Below, in pieces: positions 1 to 7,691 of a stretch of DNA of 20,715 bases. A program made the translations under genes and the position numbers. The stretch covers positions 14,329-35,043 of the forward strand of contig DGNI01000015.1 in NCBI GenBank assembly GCA_002388885.1. Direction: 5' to 3'. This DNA comes from Parvularculaceae bacterium UBA4496. Lineage in GTDB: Bacteria > Pseudomonadota > Alphaproteobacteria > Caulobacterales > Parvularculaceae. Within the stretch, counting starts at the first letter, position 1. The number at the start of each line of letters is the position of its first letter. The notes beneath the pieces are model-generated. The model did no database searches. It saw only the letters and a program-made list of their open reading frames with translations, and had not been told where the DNA came from.

Positions 1-91
1 AAAATCTTCGTTACTCATAACATCCAGTCTAGCCGGGAAACCTTAGCGGTCGATTAGCATCGAGGCAATGAATCAAGGTTCTCGGCGAGTG

Positions 92-1951
92 TCAATTCAG
101 GCCGTAATAAAATGGCGCGGCGAAAGTATAAACGATCCAGAGGAGGATAATGAGCGGTCCGCCGACGACGATAAAGTCTTTAAATTTGTAATGACCCGGC
201 GTCATCACAAGGAGGTTCGTCTGATAGGCTATCGGCGTAGCAAACGAGCAGTTGGACCCGAAAATTACGGTTAACACGAGCAGATGTTCATCCATGCCAA
301 TCTGATGCGCGGCGGCGACAGCGACAGGGGTGAAAAGGACGGCTGTGGCATTGTTCGACAACACATTCGTCATGGCCGCGCACATAATGAAAAAAGCGGA
401 CATGAGAACTACGGGGCCGAAGCTGCCGGCGCTGGAAGCAAGCGCGTCGCCCAGAAATGCCGCACCGCCGGTCCGTTCAAGCGCCACGCCCATGGCGAGA
501 GATGCGCCGATCAGAAGGTAGATGCGCCGGTCGATGGCGCGCGCCGCCTGACGCACATTGAGGCAGCCTGTCGCGACCATGGCCGTAGCGCCAATAATTG
601 CAGAAATCGCGATCGGGACCAGTCCGCTGGCGGTCAGCCCGATGACGCCCGCAAATATGAGGGCTGCGATCCGCGCATTTCTCGGGTCCGGCAGATTCTG
701 CATCGAATATTCAAGCAGCAGTATGTCCCTGTCGGAGCGAAGCGCCCGGATATCCTTCAGGTCGCCCAAGATCAGAAGTACGTCACCGGCTTCCAGGCGA
801 ATAGTGTTCATCTGAGTCCGGATCATGCGGCTGCGGCGCTCAATCCCGAGAATGACGCAGTTGGTTTGTGCGTGAAATCCGATCTGGGCTACGGATCGTC
901 CGATCAGGCGCGAGCCTGGCGCCACGATGGCTTCAACCAGCGTCAATTGCGTTGACCGCTGGACAGAGCCGTCTTCCTCATCGGCGATCGACGTTTCCGC
1001 CATCAGACCTTCGAGCATGTCGGGGTTGGATTTCAGCAATGATGCCAGCGCCGATCTTGTGGCGGCGACGACAACCATGTCGCCTGCGCGGAAGGCGAAA
1101 TCTTCAAATGGCGGCAGGATTGCGCGTTCGCGCCGCTGCACCATCCGCACGGTAATGTCGGGAAGATCGACAAACAGCCCTGCAACCGGGCCCTTGCCGA
1201 TCAACGGGTGGCCGCGGTTGATTTCAATCTGCGCGATAAAATGTTTGCCGTCGCGTTCGTTAAGGCCCGGCTGGTTCGGGTTGTCCCGTTTTGGCAATAG
1301 CCAGCGTCCCGCCGTCAACATGTACAGAATGCCGACGCCAGCGAGGATGAGGCCCATCGGCGTGAGCTCGAAAAATCCGATTTCGCCGCCGGTGGTTGCG
1401 CGATAGGATTGTGCAGCGAGAAGGTTGGTTGACGAACCGATCAGCGTGGTCATGCCGCCCAGAATGGAAAGATAGGAAAGCGGCATCATGAATCGCGATA
1501 CGCGGATTTTACTTTGATGCGCGATGGCCGCCATGATCGGTATGAACATCACCACGACAGGCGTGTTGTTCAAAAACGCGCTGACAACCATGATGAATAA
1601 AAAGACAAAACCCGTGACAATCATCGGCCGTTTGTCAAATGCGCGCAGGAGATATTCTGTCGGGTGTTCGAGCGCGCCGGCCTGAAACATCCCCTGGCCG
1701 ATAATCAAAAGCCCGAGAATGGCGAAAAGGGCGGGGCTGGCGAAACCGGAAAGCAGCGTTTCTGTTGACAGCAGGTTTCGTCCCTGCTCCTCCATCGGCG
1801 CGATCAGGAACAACACCAGCAGCGCGACCACAGCGCCCGCGGAGACAAGCTCAAGCGGCAGCCGGTCGGCGGTGTAAAACCCGATTGTCACGGCGATGAT
1901 GGCGAGGGTCGCCCACATCTGCCAAGGGGCTGCGATTAGCGTTTCCATCAT
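92..1951 (-). CDS. SLC13-family permease with two TrkA-C (RCK_C) domains
   Basis: This is a predicted inner-membrane transporter of 619 residues. Residues about 12-50, 70-92 and 108-215 form the first hydrophobic half. Residues about 238-310 and 332-405 are soluble and read as two TrkA-C/RCK_C ligand-binding domains (for example RGHPLIGKG and PGSRLIGRSVAQ). Residues about 428-619 are the second membrane half. The motifs FLNNTPVVVMFIP and NVLSNNATAVLFTP look like paired ion-transporter helices, and CSFATPIAYQTN near the end is typical of SLC13/NhaD-like (ArsB clan) permeases. The two-halves-plus-two-TrkA-C layout is common in bacterial sulfate or carboxylate symporters, so the substrate cannot be named. 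The gene begins with two adjacent ATG codons and no strong ribosome binding site is visible. It diverges from the flavin reductase gene. The 91 bases beyond its stop show nothing recognisable. Confidence 0.9.
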   Translation of the reverse strand: MMETLIAAPWQMWATLAIIAVTIGFYTADRLPLELVSAGAVVALLVLFLIAPMEEQGRNLLSTETLLSGFASPALFAILGLLIIGQGMFQAGALEHPTEYLLRAFDKRPMIVTGFVFLFIMVVSAFLNNTPVVVMFIPIMAAIAHQSKIRVSRFMMPLSYLSILGGMTTLIGSSTNLLAAQSYRATTGGEIGFFELTPMGLILAGVGILYMLTAGRWLLPKRDNPNQPGLNERDGKHFIAQIEINRGHPLIGKGPVAGLFVDLPDITVRMVQRRERAILPPFEDFAFRAGDMVVVAATRSALASLLKSNPDMLEGLMAETSIADEEDGSVQRSTQLTLVEAIVAPGSRLIGRSVAQIGFHAQTNCVILGIERRSRMIRTQMNTIRLEAGDVLLILGDLKDIRALRSDRDILLLEYSMQNLPDPRNARIAALIFAGVIGLTASGLVPIAISAIIGATAMVATGCLNVRQAARAIDRRIYLLIGASLAMGVALERTGGAAFLGDALASSAGSFGPVVLMSAFFIMCAAMTNVLSNNATAVLFTPVAVAAAHQIGMDEHLLVLTVIFGSNCSFATPIAYQTNLLVMTPGHYKFKDFIVVGGPLIILLWIVYTFAAPFYYGLN

Positions 1952-2021
1952 GTCAGATTGTCTTGAACCGGCCTGCCTGTGAACCTTGCCGCGCGGCTAA
2001 GGCCGCTAAATACTTTGTATT

Positions 2022-2055
2022 TTTACGTTTTAGTGCTAACGCCACAAGACGTAAA
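2022..2055. promoter_or_regulatory. Inverted repeat in divergent intergenic region, operator-like
   Basis: The arms TTTACGTTTT (2022-2031) and AAGACGTAAA (2046-2055) are reverse complements at 9 of 10 positions and are separated by 14 bases. They lie in the AT-rich centre of the 156-bp gap between the divergent permease and flavin reductase genes. A dimeric regulator site controlling one or both genes is plausible from position alone. A transcribed hairpin is the alternative. No regulator gene is adjacent. Confidence 0.35.
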
Positions 2056-2107
2056 TGTATCTTTTGCCCCGCGGAATCGGCCGTATTCGGCGAGAAGACA
2101 AGACCTC

Positions 2108-2584
2108 ATGACCGATAAATACAGGCCTCTGAAGAACGCCTTTGGCCGTTTCGCAACCGGAATCGCCGTCGCTGCATGCCGTAATGGAGATGGCGATATA
2201 AGGGCGCTCACGATTAACTCTTTCACGTCCGTTTCCCTTGACCCGCCCCTGGTGCTCTGGTGTCTCGAAAACCGGGCGTCGACCTATTCTTCATTTATGT
2301 CCGCGGACAGCTACAGCGTTAATGTCTTGCGCGCCGACCAGAGAGCGGTGTCCGATTATTATGCCGGATATTTGCCCGATCCCATAAAGGAAGACGGATT
2401 TGAGACATGGGCCACAGGCGCACCGGTTTTAAAAGACCGGCTGGCGGCTTTTGATTGCAAGGTCGTTGCCCGTCACGACGCCGGCGATCATGTGATTCTT
2501 GTGGGCGAGGTTGCCCGCTTTGATAGCAAGGAAGGCAAACCTTTGGTATACTTCGCCAGCAACTACTATCAGGGCACGGAGTAA
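2108..2584 (+). CDS. Flavin reductase-domain protein (DIM6/NTAB, split-barrel FMN binding)
   Basis: The protein has 158 residues and the family is that of short-chain flavin reductases, which reduce FMN or FAD with NAD(P)H, often to feed a separate monooxygenase. The sequence shows the ordered family signatures: FGRFATGIAVAA near residues 12-23, LTINSFTSVSLDPPLVLWCL at about 34-53 (flavin-binding strand and loop), GDHVILVGEV at about 125-134, and PLVYFASNYY near the end. The open frame extends upstream to a GTG at 1979, but the intervening peptide is not conserved-looking and would cover the inverted repeat, so ATG 2108 is preferred. The last codons carry the GGAG that serves the next gene. 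No monooxygenase partner lies in the window, so the electron acceptor is unknown. Confidence 0.85.
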   Translation: MTDKYRPLKNAFGRFATGIAVAACRNGDGDIRALTINSFTSVSLDPPLVLWCLENRASTYSSFMSADSYSVNVLRADQRAVSDYYAGYLPDPIKEDGFETWATGAPVLKDRLAAFDCKVVARHDAGDHVILVGEVARFDSKEGKPLVYFASNYYQGTE

Positions 2585-2586
2585 AA

Positions 2587-3450
2587 ATGCAGCCGGTCGC
2601 ATTCCTGGGGCTTGGCGTGATGGGATATCCCATGGCGGGTCACCTCGCCAAGAAGGGGTATGACGTTACTGTTTATAACCGTACCATAGAAAAAGCAGAA
2701 AATTGGGCAAAAAAATATAAGGGTGCTGTTGCAGTAAATCCATGGAATGCAGTGAAGGGCGCTGACGTGATTTTCCTATGTCTAGGAGATGATCCTGACG
2801 TCGAGTTTATTGTTGATGATGTATATGGCGAAGTGAAAAAAGGGGCAGTCATTGTAGACCACACAACTGCTTCGCCATCACTTGCCAAAAAGCTGCATAA
2901 GGTGCTGGCAGACGGTGATATAGGCTTTGTCGATGCGCCTGTTTCCGGCGGTCAGGCCGGCGCTGAAAACGGCAAGCTTTCCGTAATGTGCGGCGGTGAC
3001 GAGCCGCATGTGGCGGCGGTCAGGCCGGCGATGGAAAGCTACTCGGCGCGTATCGTTCATGTCGGCCCGTCAGGCCATGGGCAACTCTGCAAGGCGGTTA
3101 ATCAAATCTGCATTGCGGGGGTGTTGCAGGGGCTTTCGGAAGGCGTTCATTTTGCAACGCGCGCCGGACTTGATATTGACCGTGTGCTTGAAGCGATTTC
3201 AGGCGGGGCGGCCCAAAGCTGGCAGATGGAAAACCGCGCCAAAACCATGTCTGCGGATGAGTTCGATTTCGGGTTCGCGGTGGACTGGATGCGGAAGGAC
3301 TTGAGAATTGCGCTTTCCGAAGCGCGCAACAATGGCGCGCGCCTGCCGCTGACGGCGCTGGTCGATCAGTTTTATGCTGACGTGCAGGCCATGGATGGCG
3401 GGCGCTGGGACACGTCCAGCCTGATTCGCCGTTTGACGGACATTGATTGA
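2587..3450 (+). CDS. NAD(P)-dependent 3-hydroxyisobutyrate dehydrogenase-family oxidoreductase
   Basis: The protein has 287 residues, the usual length for beta-hydroxyacid dehydrogenases. The N-terminal Rossmann fold opens with FLGLGVMGYPMAGHL (residues 6-20). DHTTASP at 91-97 and DAPVSGGQAGAENGKLSVM at 116-134 are the substrate-binding signatures. Lys169 in GHGQLCKAVNQI, with Asn172, is the expected catalytic lysine site. Family members oxidise 3-hydroxyisobutyrate or reduce tartronate semialdehyde, succinic semialdehyde and similar compounds, and the sequence does not decide between them. ATG 2587 lies two bases after the flavin reductase stop, with GGAG at 2578-2581 inside the upstream gene, so the two are probably co-translated. 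Codons from about 2655 to 2900 are much richer in A and T than the rest of the gene. Confidence 0.88.
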   Translation: MQPVAFLGLGVMGYPMAGHLAKKGYDVTVYNRTIEKAENWAKKYKGAVAVNPWNAVKGADVIFLCLGDDPDVEFIVDDVYGEVKKGAVIVDHTTASPSLAKKLHKVLADGDIGFVDAPVSGGQAGAENGKLSVMCGGDEPHVAAVRPAMESYSARIVHVGPSGHGQLCKAVNQICIAGVLQGLSEGVHFATRAGLDIDRVLEAISGGAAQSWQMENRAKTMSADEFDFGFAVDWMRKDLRIALSEARNNGARLPLTALVDQFYADVQAMDGGRWDTSSLIRRLTDID

Positions 3451-3475
3451 AGTTAATGCCGTAAATGTGAGCAAT

Positions 3476-3499
3476 AGCTGACAGAATCGCTCGTCAGCT
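3476..3499. other. Hairpin downstream of the oxidoreductase gene
   Basis: AGCTGAC (3476-3482) and GTCAGCT (3493-3499) form a perfect 7-bp stem with a 10-base loop. ACAGAATCG occurs twice, at 3481-3489 (inside the hairpin) and 3502-3510, 21 bp apart. No T-run follows, so it is not a clear intrinsic terminator. It could be a Rho-linked 3' structure or an operator for the next gene. Confidence 0.35.
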
Positions 3500-3528
3500 T
3501 CACAGAATCGAAAGCATGTTGTTCAAAC

Positions 3529-3557
3529 TTGCGCGCCATCGCGCGGCGTCCGATATT
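3529..3557 (+). promoter_or_regulatory. Candidate sigma-70-type promoter for the FadL-like gene
   Basis: TTGCGC (3529-3534) and GATATT (3552-3557) are spaced 17 bp apart. The implied transcript start near 3564 lies downstream of the ATG at 3516 and about 45 bases before GTG 3609, which agrees with the later start. Both boxes are only partial matches to consensus. Confidence 0.3.
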
Positions 3558-3608
3558 TGCTGCGGATGTCATTGTCTTCTGGTTGCTACCTCAGGGGGAA
3601 TTGTTTCC

Positions 3609-4955
3609 GTGTTTAAACCCGAGTTTTTCAAGACATCATCATTAACGGCTGTGACAATGATCGTTACGTCGGCGCCGGCGCTGGCGTCGGGCTTTGCGCT
3701 CAACACGCAAAGCGCGGAGGCGCTTGGCGCGGCGACAGCCGGCTCCCCGGCGACACGCGCAACGCCTGCCAACGCATTTTTCAATCCGGCGGCGATCGTC
3801 GGCGTTGAAGGGATTGAGAGTTCGCTGTCGCTTGTGGGCGTCATCAACAATACGTCCTTTGAAAATGCCGAGGCTGCGCTATTCGGCACAGTCCCGGTGC
3901 AGGGTGAGGCGCGCGGCGACGCGGTCATCGGCGATGCTGTTTTTCCCACCGGTGCAACAGCGGTAAGGCTCAATGAGCATCTTTTCGCCGGTATCGCCGC
4001 CTATGCGCCGTTCGGGTTCAATACTGAATATCCCGACACATCGGTCATGCGGTATCAGGGGACGTTCTCACAAGTTGTTTCCGGCTCACTGACGCCGATC
4101 ATCGGCGTAGCGCTTGGCGAGCACTGGTCCATCGCCGGCGGACCGCGCTTTCAATATATTGACGTCGATACCGACGGCGCCATTGACGCCGCCGGGATTG
4201 AAGCGGCCCTGCTGATGACATCGGCCGTTCCCGGAACGGACGACATATTCTTCGAGTTTGACGCGAATGACTGGGGCATCGGTTATACGGTCGGTATCCA
4301 GGGCGACTTGACCTCGAACATTCATGTGGGCGTGAGTTTTATTTCAAAAGTCGAGCACGATCTTGAGGGGCGCGCGAAATTCGACCTCGGCGCGTCTGCC
4401 GCTGGCCAGAACCTCGCCATGATGGCGGGCCTTTTTCAGGATACCGGCCTTTCGAGCGAGCTGACGACGCCAGCGATGATTCAGTTCGGTGTTGTTGCGG
4501 ATCTAAGCCCGAGAACCCGACTCATGGCGTCGGCGACGCAGACGCGCTGGGCGAGTTTCGATCAGCTTGTGACGACGTTTGAAAATCCGGCACAACCGCC
4601 AGAGGTGACGACCCAGAATTGGGATAACGCGTGGGGCGGCGCCATTGGCGTCGAGCATGACATCTCGCAATCCGAATCCATCCGTGCTGGCGTGATGCTA
4701 GAGGAAGATCCGGTAAATCCAGATTTCTCAACGGCGCGGGTGCCGGGTGCGAAGCGCGTCTGGCTGGGGGCTGGCTATTCGCGTGAGCTATCTGATCGCG
4801 CTGAGCTGCACCTTGCCGCGTCCTATGTCTACAATGATACGGGGCCGGTGGATCAGTCTGCTGCTCTGGCTGAAAACCAGTTCCGGGGCTCGCTGCAGGC
4901 GGACGTCAATATCAGCGGTCTTCTCTTTGCGGTCGGCCTCGACTGGAAATTCTGA
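3609..4955 (+). CDS. OmpP1/FadL/TodX-family outer-membrane transporter
   Basis: This is a predicted 448-residue outer-membrane beta-barrel that passes long-chain fatty acids or other hydrophobic compounds. GTG 3609 is chosen because GGGGG/AGGGGGAA sits about 9 bases upstream and because it gives a normal signal peptide (FKPEFF, a hydrophobic stretch, then APALASG). The in-frame ATG at 3516 would add a cysteine-rich leader that is unlike a signal sequence. The mature start GFALNTQSAEALGAA is the FadL hatch-type N terminus, with FNPAAI close behind. The interior alternates short beta strands, and the last residues LLFAVGLDWKF end in Phe, the usual outer-membrane barrel assembly signal. An acyl-CoA dehydrogenase gene follows on the same strand, which fits uptake followed by beta-oxidation. 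Confidence 0.88.
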   Translation: MFKPEFFKTSSLTAVTMIVTSAPALASGFALNTQSAEALGAATAGSPATRATPANAFFNPAAIVGVEGIESSLSLVGVINNTSFENAEAALFGTVPVQGEARGDAVIGDAVFPTGATAVRLNEHLFAGIAAYAPFGFNTEYPDTSVMRYQGTFSQVVSGSLTPIIGVALGEHWSIAGGPRFQYIDVDTDGAIDAAGIEAALLMTSAVPGTDDIFFEFDANDWGIGYTVGIQGDLTSNIHVGVSFISKVEHDLEGRAKFDLGASAAGQNLAMMAGLFQDTGLSSELTTPAMIQFGVVADLSPRTRLMASATQTRWASFDQLVTTFENPAQPPEVTTQNWDNAWGGAIGVEHDISQSESIRAGVMLEEDPVNPDFSTARVPGAKRVWLGAGYSRELSDRAELHLAASYVYNDTGPVDQSAALAENQFRGSLQADVNISGLLFAVGLDWKF

Positions 4956-5057
4956 CATTTACGATTCAGGGACCGGGCGAACGCGGCTGCGCTAAAGAGT
5001 TGCCGCGATAGTGCGGCTATGCGATTCACGGGGCTTGAGATCAAACGGAGTAGCTTC

Positions 5058-6215
5058 ATGAGCGCTGTTCACACTGCAAAGCCAGAATGGAAAACTGATG
5101 ACCTCGAGCTCTTTGAGGGCGAGGTCTACAAGTTTTTCTCGCGCGAACTGGCGCCGCATGTGGAGAAATGGCGCGATCAGGGCTGCGTTGATCGATGGGC
5201 CTGGACCAAGTCGGGCGAGGCGGGGCTTTTGTGCATGTCCATGCCTGAAGAATATGGCGGTGCGGGCGGCACCTTTGCGCACGAACAGATTTTCATGGAG
5301 CAACAGGTGCGCGCAGGCGTCGAAGGGTTTGGCGCCGGTCTTCATAACTGTATCGTTGCGCCCTATATTCTTCACTACGGTACCGAGGAACAAAAGAAGC
5401 GCTGGCTGCCGCGCATGGCGTCAGGCGAACTTGTCGGCGCCATCGCCATGACCGAGCCGGGCACGGGTTCGGACCTGCAGTCGGTGCGCACGACGGCGCT
5501 CAAAGATGGCAATCAGTATGTCGTCAACGGCCAGAAGACTTTCATCACCAATGGCCAGACCGCTAACCTTATTATCGTCGTCGCCAAAACCAACCCGTCG
5601 GAAAAAGCGGGCGGCGTCTCGTTGATGGTGGTTGAAACCGATGAAGCGGACGGGTTCGAGCGTGGCCGCAATCTGAAAAAACTTGGCAACAAGGCGCAGG
5701 ATACGTCGGAACTATTTTTCAATGACGTCAAAATCCCGACGGAAAACCTTCTCGGCACGGATGAAGGGCAGGGCTTTTTCCAGCTGATGGAACAATTGCC
5801 GCAGGAACGTCATCAGATTGCGGTGCTGGCCATGGCCGCTATTGAGCGTGCGCTTGAATTGACCATTGAATACACCAAGGAGCGCGAAGCTTTCGGGCGG
5901 CCCATAATTAAATTCCAGAACACGCAGTTCAAACTTGCCGAATACAAAGCCAAGGCGACTATGGCGCGCGTTTTTGTCGACTACTGCACGCAGCAGCTGA
6001 TCGAAGGCAAACTCGATGCGACAACCGCCTCCATGTCGAAAATGCTGCTGACCGATCTTGAAAACGAGACCATAGATGAATGCCTGCAGCTCTTCGGCGG
6101 TTACGGCTATATGGACGAATATCCGATTAGCCGGATGTATGCCGATGCGCGGGTGCAGAAAATTTATGGCGGTACGAACGAAATCATGAAGCTCCTGATC
6201 GCGCGGTCTCTTTGA
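5058..6215 (+). CDS. Acyl-CoA dehydrogenase (LCAD/IVD-type catalytic arrangement)
   Basis: This FAD enzyme of 385 residues performs the first dehydrogenation of an acyl-CoA thioester and passes electrons to ETF. Signatures visible in order are PEEYGGAGG, AMTEPGTGSDLQSV (flavin and substrate binding), NGQKTFITNG, REAFGRPIIKFQNTQFKLAE, and LQLFGGYGYMDEYPISRMYAD. The C-terminal segment is IYGGTNEIMK: it has Gly where medium- and short-chain enzymes carry the catalytic Glu. In long-chain and isovaleryl enzymes the base instead sits in the middle of the protein, and Glu250 in LPQERH is the matching candidate. ATG 5058 is preferred over ATG 5019 because AACGGAG precedes it at proper spacing. The exact chain length or branching of the substrate is not determined. 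The GNAT gene starts 4 bases after the stop. Confidence 0.92.
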   Translation: MSAVHTAKPEWKTDDLELFEGEVYKFFSRELAPHVEKWRDQGCVDRWAWTKSGEAGLLCMSMPEEYGGAGGTFAHEQIFMEQQVRAGVEGFGAGLHNCIVAPYILHYGTEEQKKRWLPRMASGELVGAIAMTEPGTGSDLQSVRTTALKDGNQYVVNGQKTFITNGQTANLIIVVAKTNPSEKAGGVSLMVVETDEADGFERGRNLKKLGNKAQDTSELFFNDVKIPTENLLGTDEGQGFFQLMEQLPQERHQIAVLAMAAIERALELTIEYTKEREAFGRPIIKFQNTQFKLAEYKAKATMARVFVDYCTQQLIEGKLDATTASMSKMLLTDLENETIDECLQLFGGYGYMDEYPISRMYADARVQKIYGGTNEIMKLLIARSL

Positions 6216-6219
6216 TGTC

Positions 6220-6729
6220 ATGAAACTTCGCCCTGCCGTTGTTACTGACATACCGTTGCTCAAGGCGTGGGACGAAAATCCCTATGTCATCGACGCGACG
6301 GGCGAAGACAGCGATTATGACTGGAGCGAGGAGATTCCCCGGACCGCTGATTGGGGCGAGTTGCTCATCGCTGAAGAAGGCGGCCGCCCGATAGGCTTTA
6401 TGGAAATCATCGATCCGGCGCGAGAGCCGACGCGTTATTGGGGCGACGTGGAAAACAATCTTCGCGCCCTCGACATCTGGATTGGCGAGGAAAAGGATCT
6501 CGGCCGGGGCTACGGAACGCAAATGATGCGGCTTGCGCTTGCGTGCTGCTTCGCCGAGCCGGGCGTCAAAGCGGTGATTATCGATCCGCTAGAGCGCAAT
6601 ATCCGTGCGCGCCGGTTTTACGAAAGGCTCGGGTTCAGGTTCGTCGAAATCCGGACCTTCGAAAAAGAAGTCTGCGCCATTTATCGACTAGAACGAGCTG
6701 ATTATGAGCGCCTTGCCGTCGCACGCTGA
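6220..6729 (+). CDS. GNAT N-acetyltransferase, AAC(6')/siderophore-acyltransferase-like
   Basis: The protein has 169 residues, a single GNAT domain. LGRGYGTQMMRLAL at about 91-104 is the acetyl-CoA pyrophosphate loop (Q/RxxGxG/A region). IIDPLERNIRARRFYERLGF at about 124-143 is the family C-terminal signature. The order of the motifs, including RPIGFMEI and WGD before IDIWIG-like sequence (here LDIWIG), is like the AAC(6')-Ib aminoglycoside acetyltransferases and siderophore lysine acetyltransferases, but the substrate cannot be told from sequence alone. Its ATG lies 4 bases after the acyl-CoA dehydrogenase stop, so it is probably in the same transcript. No resistance cassette, attC site or integron gene accompanies it, so it reads as a chromosomal gene. 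Confidence 0.82.
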   Translation: MKLRPAVVTDIPLLKAWDENPYVIDATGEDSDYDWSEEIPRTADWGELLIAEEGGRPIGFMEIIDPAREPTRYWGDVENNLRALDIWIGEEKDLGRGYGTQMMRLALACCFAEPGVKAVIIDPLERNIRARRFYERLGFRFVEIRTFEKEVCAIYRLERADYERLAVAR

Positions 6730-6749
6730 ATCGGCGCTAAGCTGCGCCC

Positions 6750-7382
6750 ATGGATACCGCACAGGTCTTCGGCGCGCTCAATATCATCGGACTTTTCGTT
6801 TTTGCGATTTCCGGCGCGCTGACGGCATTGCGCAACGACATGGATGTTTTTGGCGTCGCCATGATCGCCTTTGTGACAGGGGTTGGCGGTGGCACCATTC
6901 GCGACGTTCTGCTTGGCTCCTTTCCTGTATGGTGGATTGCATCGCCGTCGGCGGTGTTCATCTGCCTCGCCGGGGCTGTCGCGGCGATCATAGCGCAGCC
7001 ATTCATCGACTCGCGGCTCAAGGCGCTGATCTGGGCGGATGCTATGGGGCTAGCCGTGTTTTCGGTTCTTGGCGCACAGGCGGCGCTGGCGGCTGAGGCG
7101 CCTGTGGTCATCGCCATTTTCATGGGCGCGGTAACGGCGACTTTTGGCGGTGTCGTTCGCGATGTCTTGCTGAATGAACCGCCGCTGATCCTGAAGCAGG
7201 ACATCTACGCCACCGCGGCCTTGATAGGGGCGGGCGTATATGTGGGGCTGATCGCGCTCGGCCTCGGTATCAGCCCGGCGGCGATAGCGGCGGCGCTGAC
7301 CACATTCGCCATCCGCGCCGCAGCCATTATTTTTAATGTTTCCTCGCCGAAGTTCGGGCGAGCGCGCAAGAACGAGCTCTGA
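6750..7382 (+). CDS. Trimeric intracellular cation channel (TRIC)/UPF0126 family membrane protein
   Basis: This predicted inner-membrane protein has 210 residues and about seven hydrophobic segments. It contains two related halves: FAISGALTALRNDMDVFG with GVGGGTIRDVLLG in the first, and AVFSVLGAQAALA with TATFGGVVRDVLLNEPP in the second. The repeated G-G-x(2)-RDVLL motif is diagnostic of the family, which includes bacterial TRIC homologues and YicG-type proteins reported to move small cations or glycine. The gene begins 20 bases after the GNAT stop. The upstream Shine-Dalgarno sequence is weak. Confidence 0.9.
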   Translation: MDTAQVFGALNIIGLFVFAISGALTALRNDMDVFGVAMIAFVTGVGGGTIRDVLLGSFPVWWIASPSAVFICLAGAVAAIIAQPFIDSRLKALIWADAMGLAVFSVLGAQAALAAEAPVVIAIFMGAVTATFGGVVRDVLLNEPPLILKQDIYATAALIGAGVYVGLIALGLGISPAAIAAALTTFAIRAAAIIFNVSSPKFGRARKNEL

Positions 7383-7403
7383 AGACGCCCAGGGCCTTGC
7401 ACC

Positions 7404-7429
7404 CGCCGTTATTTTCGTTATCAACGGCG
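7404..7429. other. Hairpin between the TRIC gene and tRNA-Gly
   Basis: CGCCGTT (7404-7410) and AACGGCG (7423-7429) form a 7-bp stem with a 12-base AT-rich loop. There is no T-run after it. It may end the upstream transcript or mark a processing site before the tRNA. Confidence 0.3.
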
Positions 7430-7447
7430 CTCCAATCCTATGGATGG

Positions 7448-7521
7448 GCGGGTATAGCACAATGGTAGTGCAGCAGCCTTCCAAGCTGAATATGCGGGTT
7501 CGATTCCCGCTACCCGCTCCA
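7448..7521 (+). tRNA. tRNA-Gly (anticodon TCC), CCA encoded
   Basis: A full cloverleaf is visible: acceptor arms GCGGGTA (7448-7454) and TACCCGC (7511-7517), anticodon TCC at 7480-7482 in loop CTTCCAA, T-arm GCGGG-TTCGATT-CCCGC, discriminator T and encoded CCA. It reads GGA and probably all GGN or GGR codons depending on modification. The outermost anticodon-stem pair is G-A instead of Watson-Crick. Confidence 0.97.
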
Positions 7522-7604
7522 ATTTCTCCCGATATTACTGACTTCCGCAAGGTGATTTGCGGGTTGCAATGCGTTAAGGGCGCCTGTTTATTGCGCCCCG
7601 GTAT

Positions 7605-7691
7605 GCGGACGTGGCGGAACCGGTAGACGCAACAGACTTAAAATCTGTCGGGAGTAATCCCGTGGGGGTTCAAGTCCCCCCGTCCGCACCA
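7605..7691 (+). tRNA. tRNA-Leu (anticodon TAA), CCA encoded
   Basis: The acceptor arms GCGGACG (7605-7611) and CGTCCGC (7681-7687) pair fully. The anticodon stem ACAGA/TCTGT encloses loop CTTAAAA with anticodon TAA at 7639-7641. The long class II variable arm CGGGA-gtaa-TCCCG (7649-7662) is the leucine hallmark. Discriminator A and CCA close the gene. It lies 83 bases after tRNA-Gly. A GGGCGC/GCGCCC hairpin at 7578-7598 between them could be a processing or termination structure. Confidence 0.97.

Noticed and set aside
284..955. 223-residue open frame antisense to the SLC13 permease gene
   Set aside because: Its sequence is charged, His/Arg/Gly-rich and shows no domain. It is a GC-rich shadow of a clear permease frame.
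3516..3608. Upstream ATG extension of the FadL-like protein
   Set aside because: The extension is cysteine-rich, lacks a ribosome binding site and would precede a good signal peptide. The promoter candidate also lies inside it.
7448..7691. tRNA pair as an integration site for a genomic island carrying the protease gene
   Set aside because: I found no integrase and no repeat of either tRNA 3' end downstream within the window.
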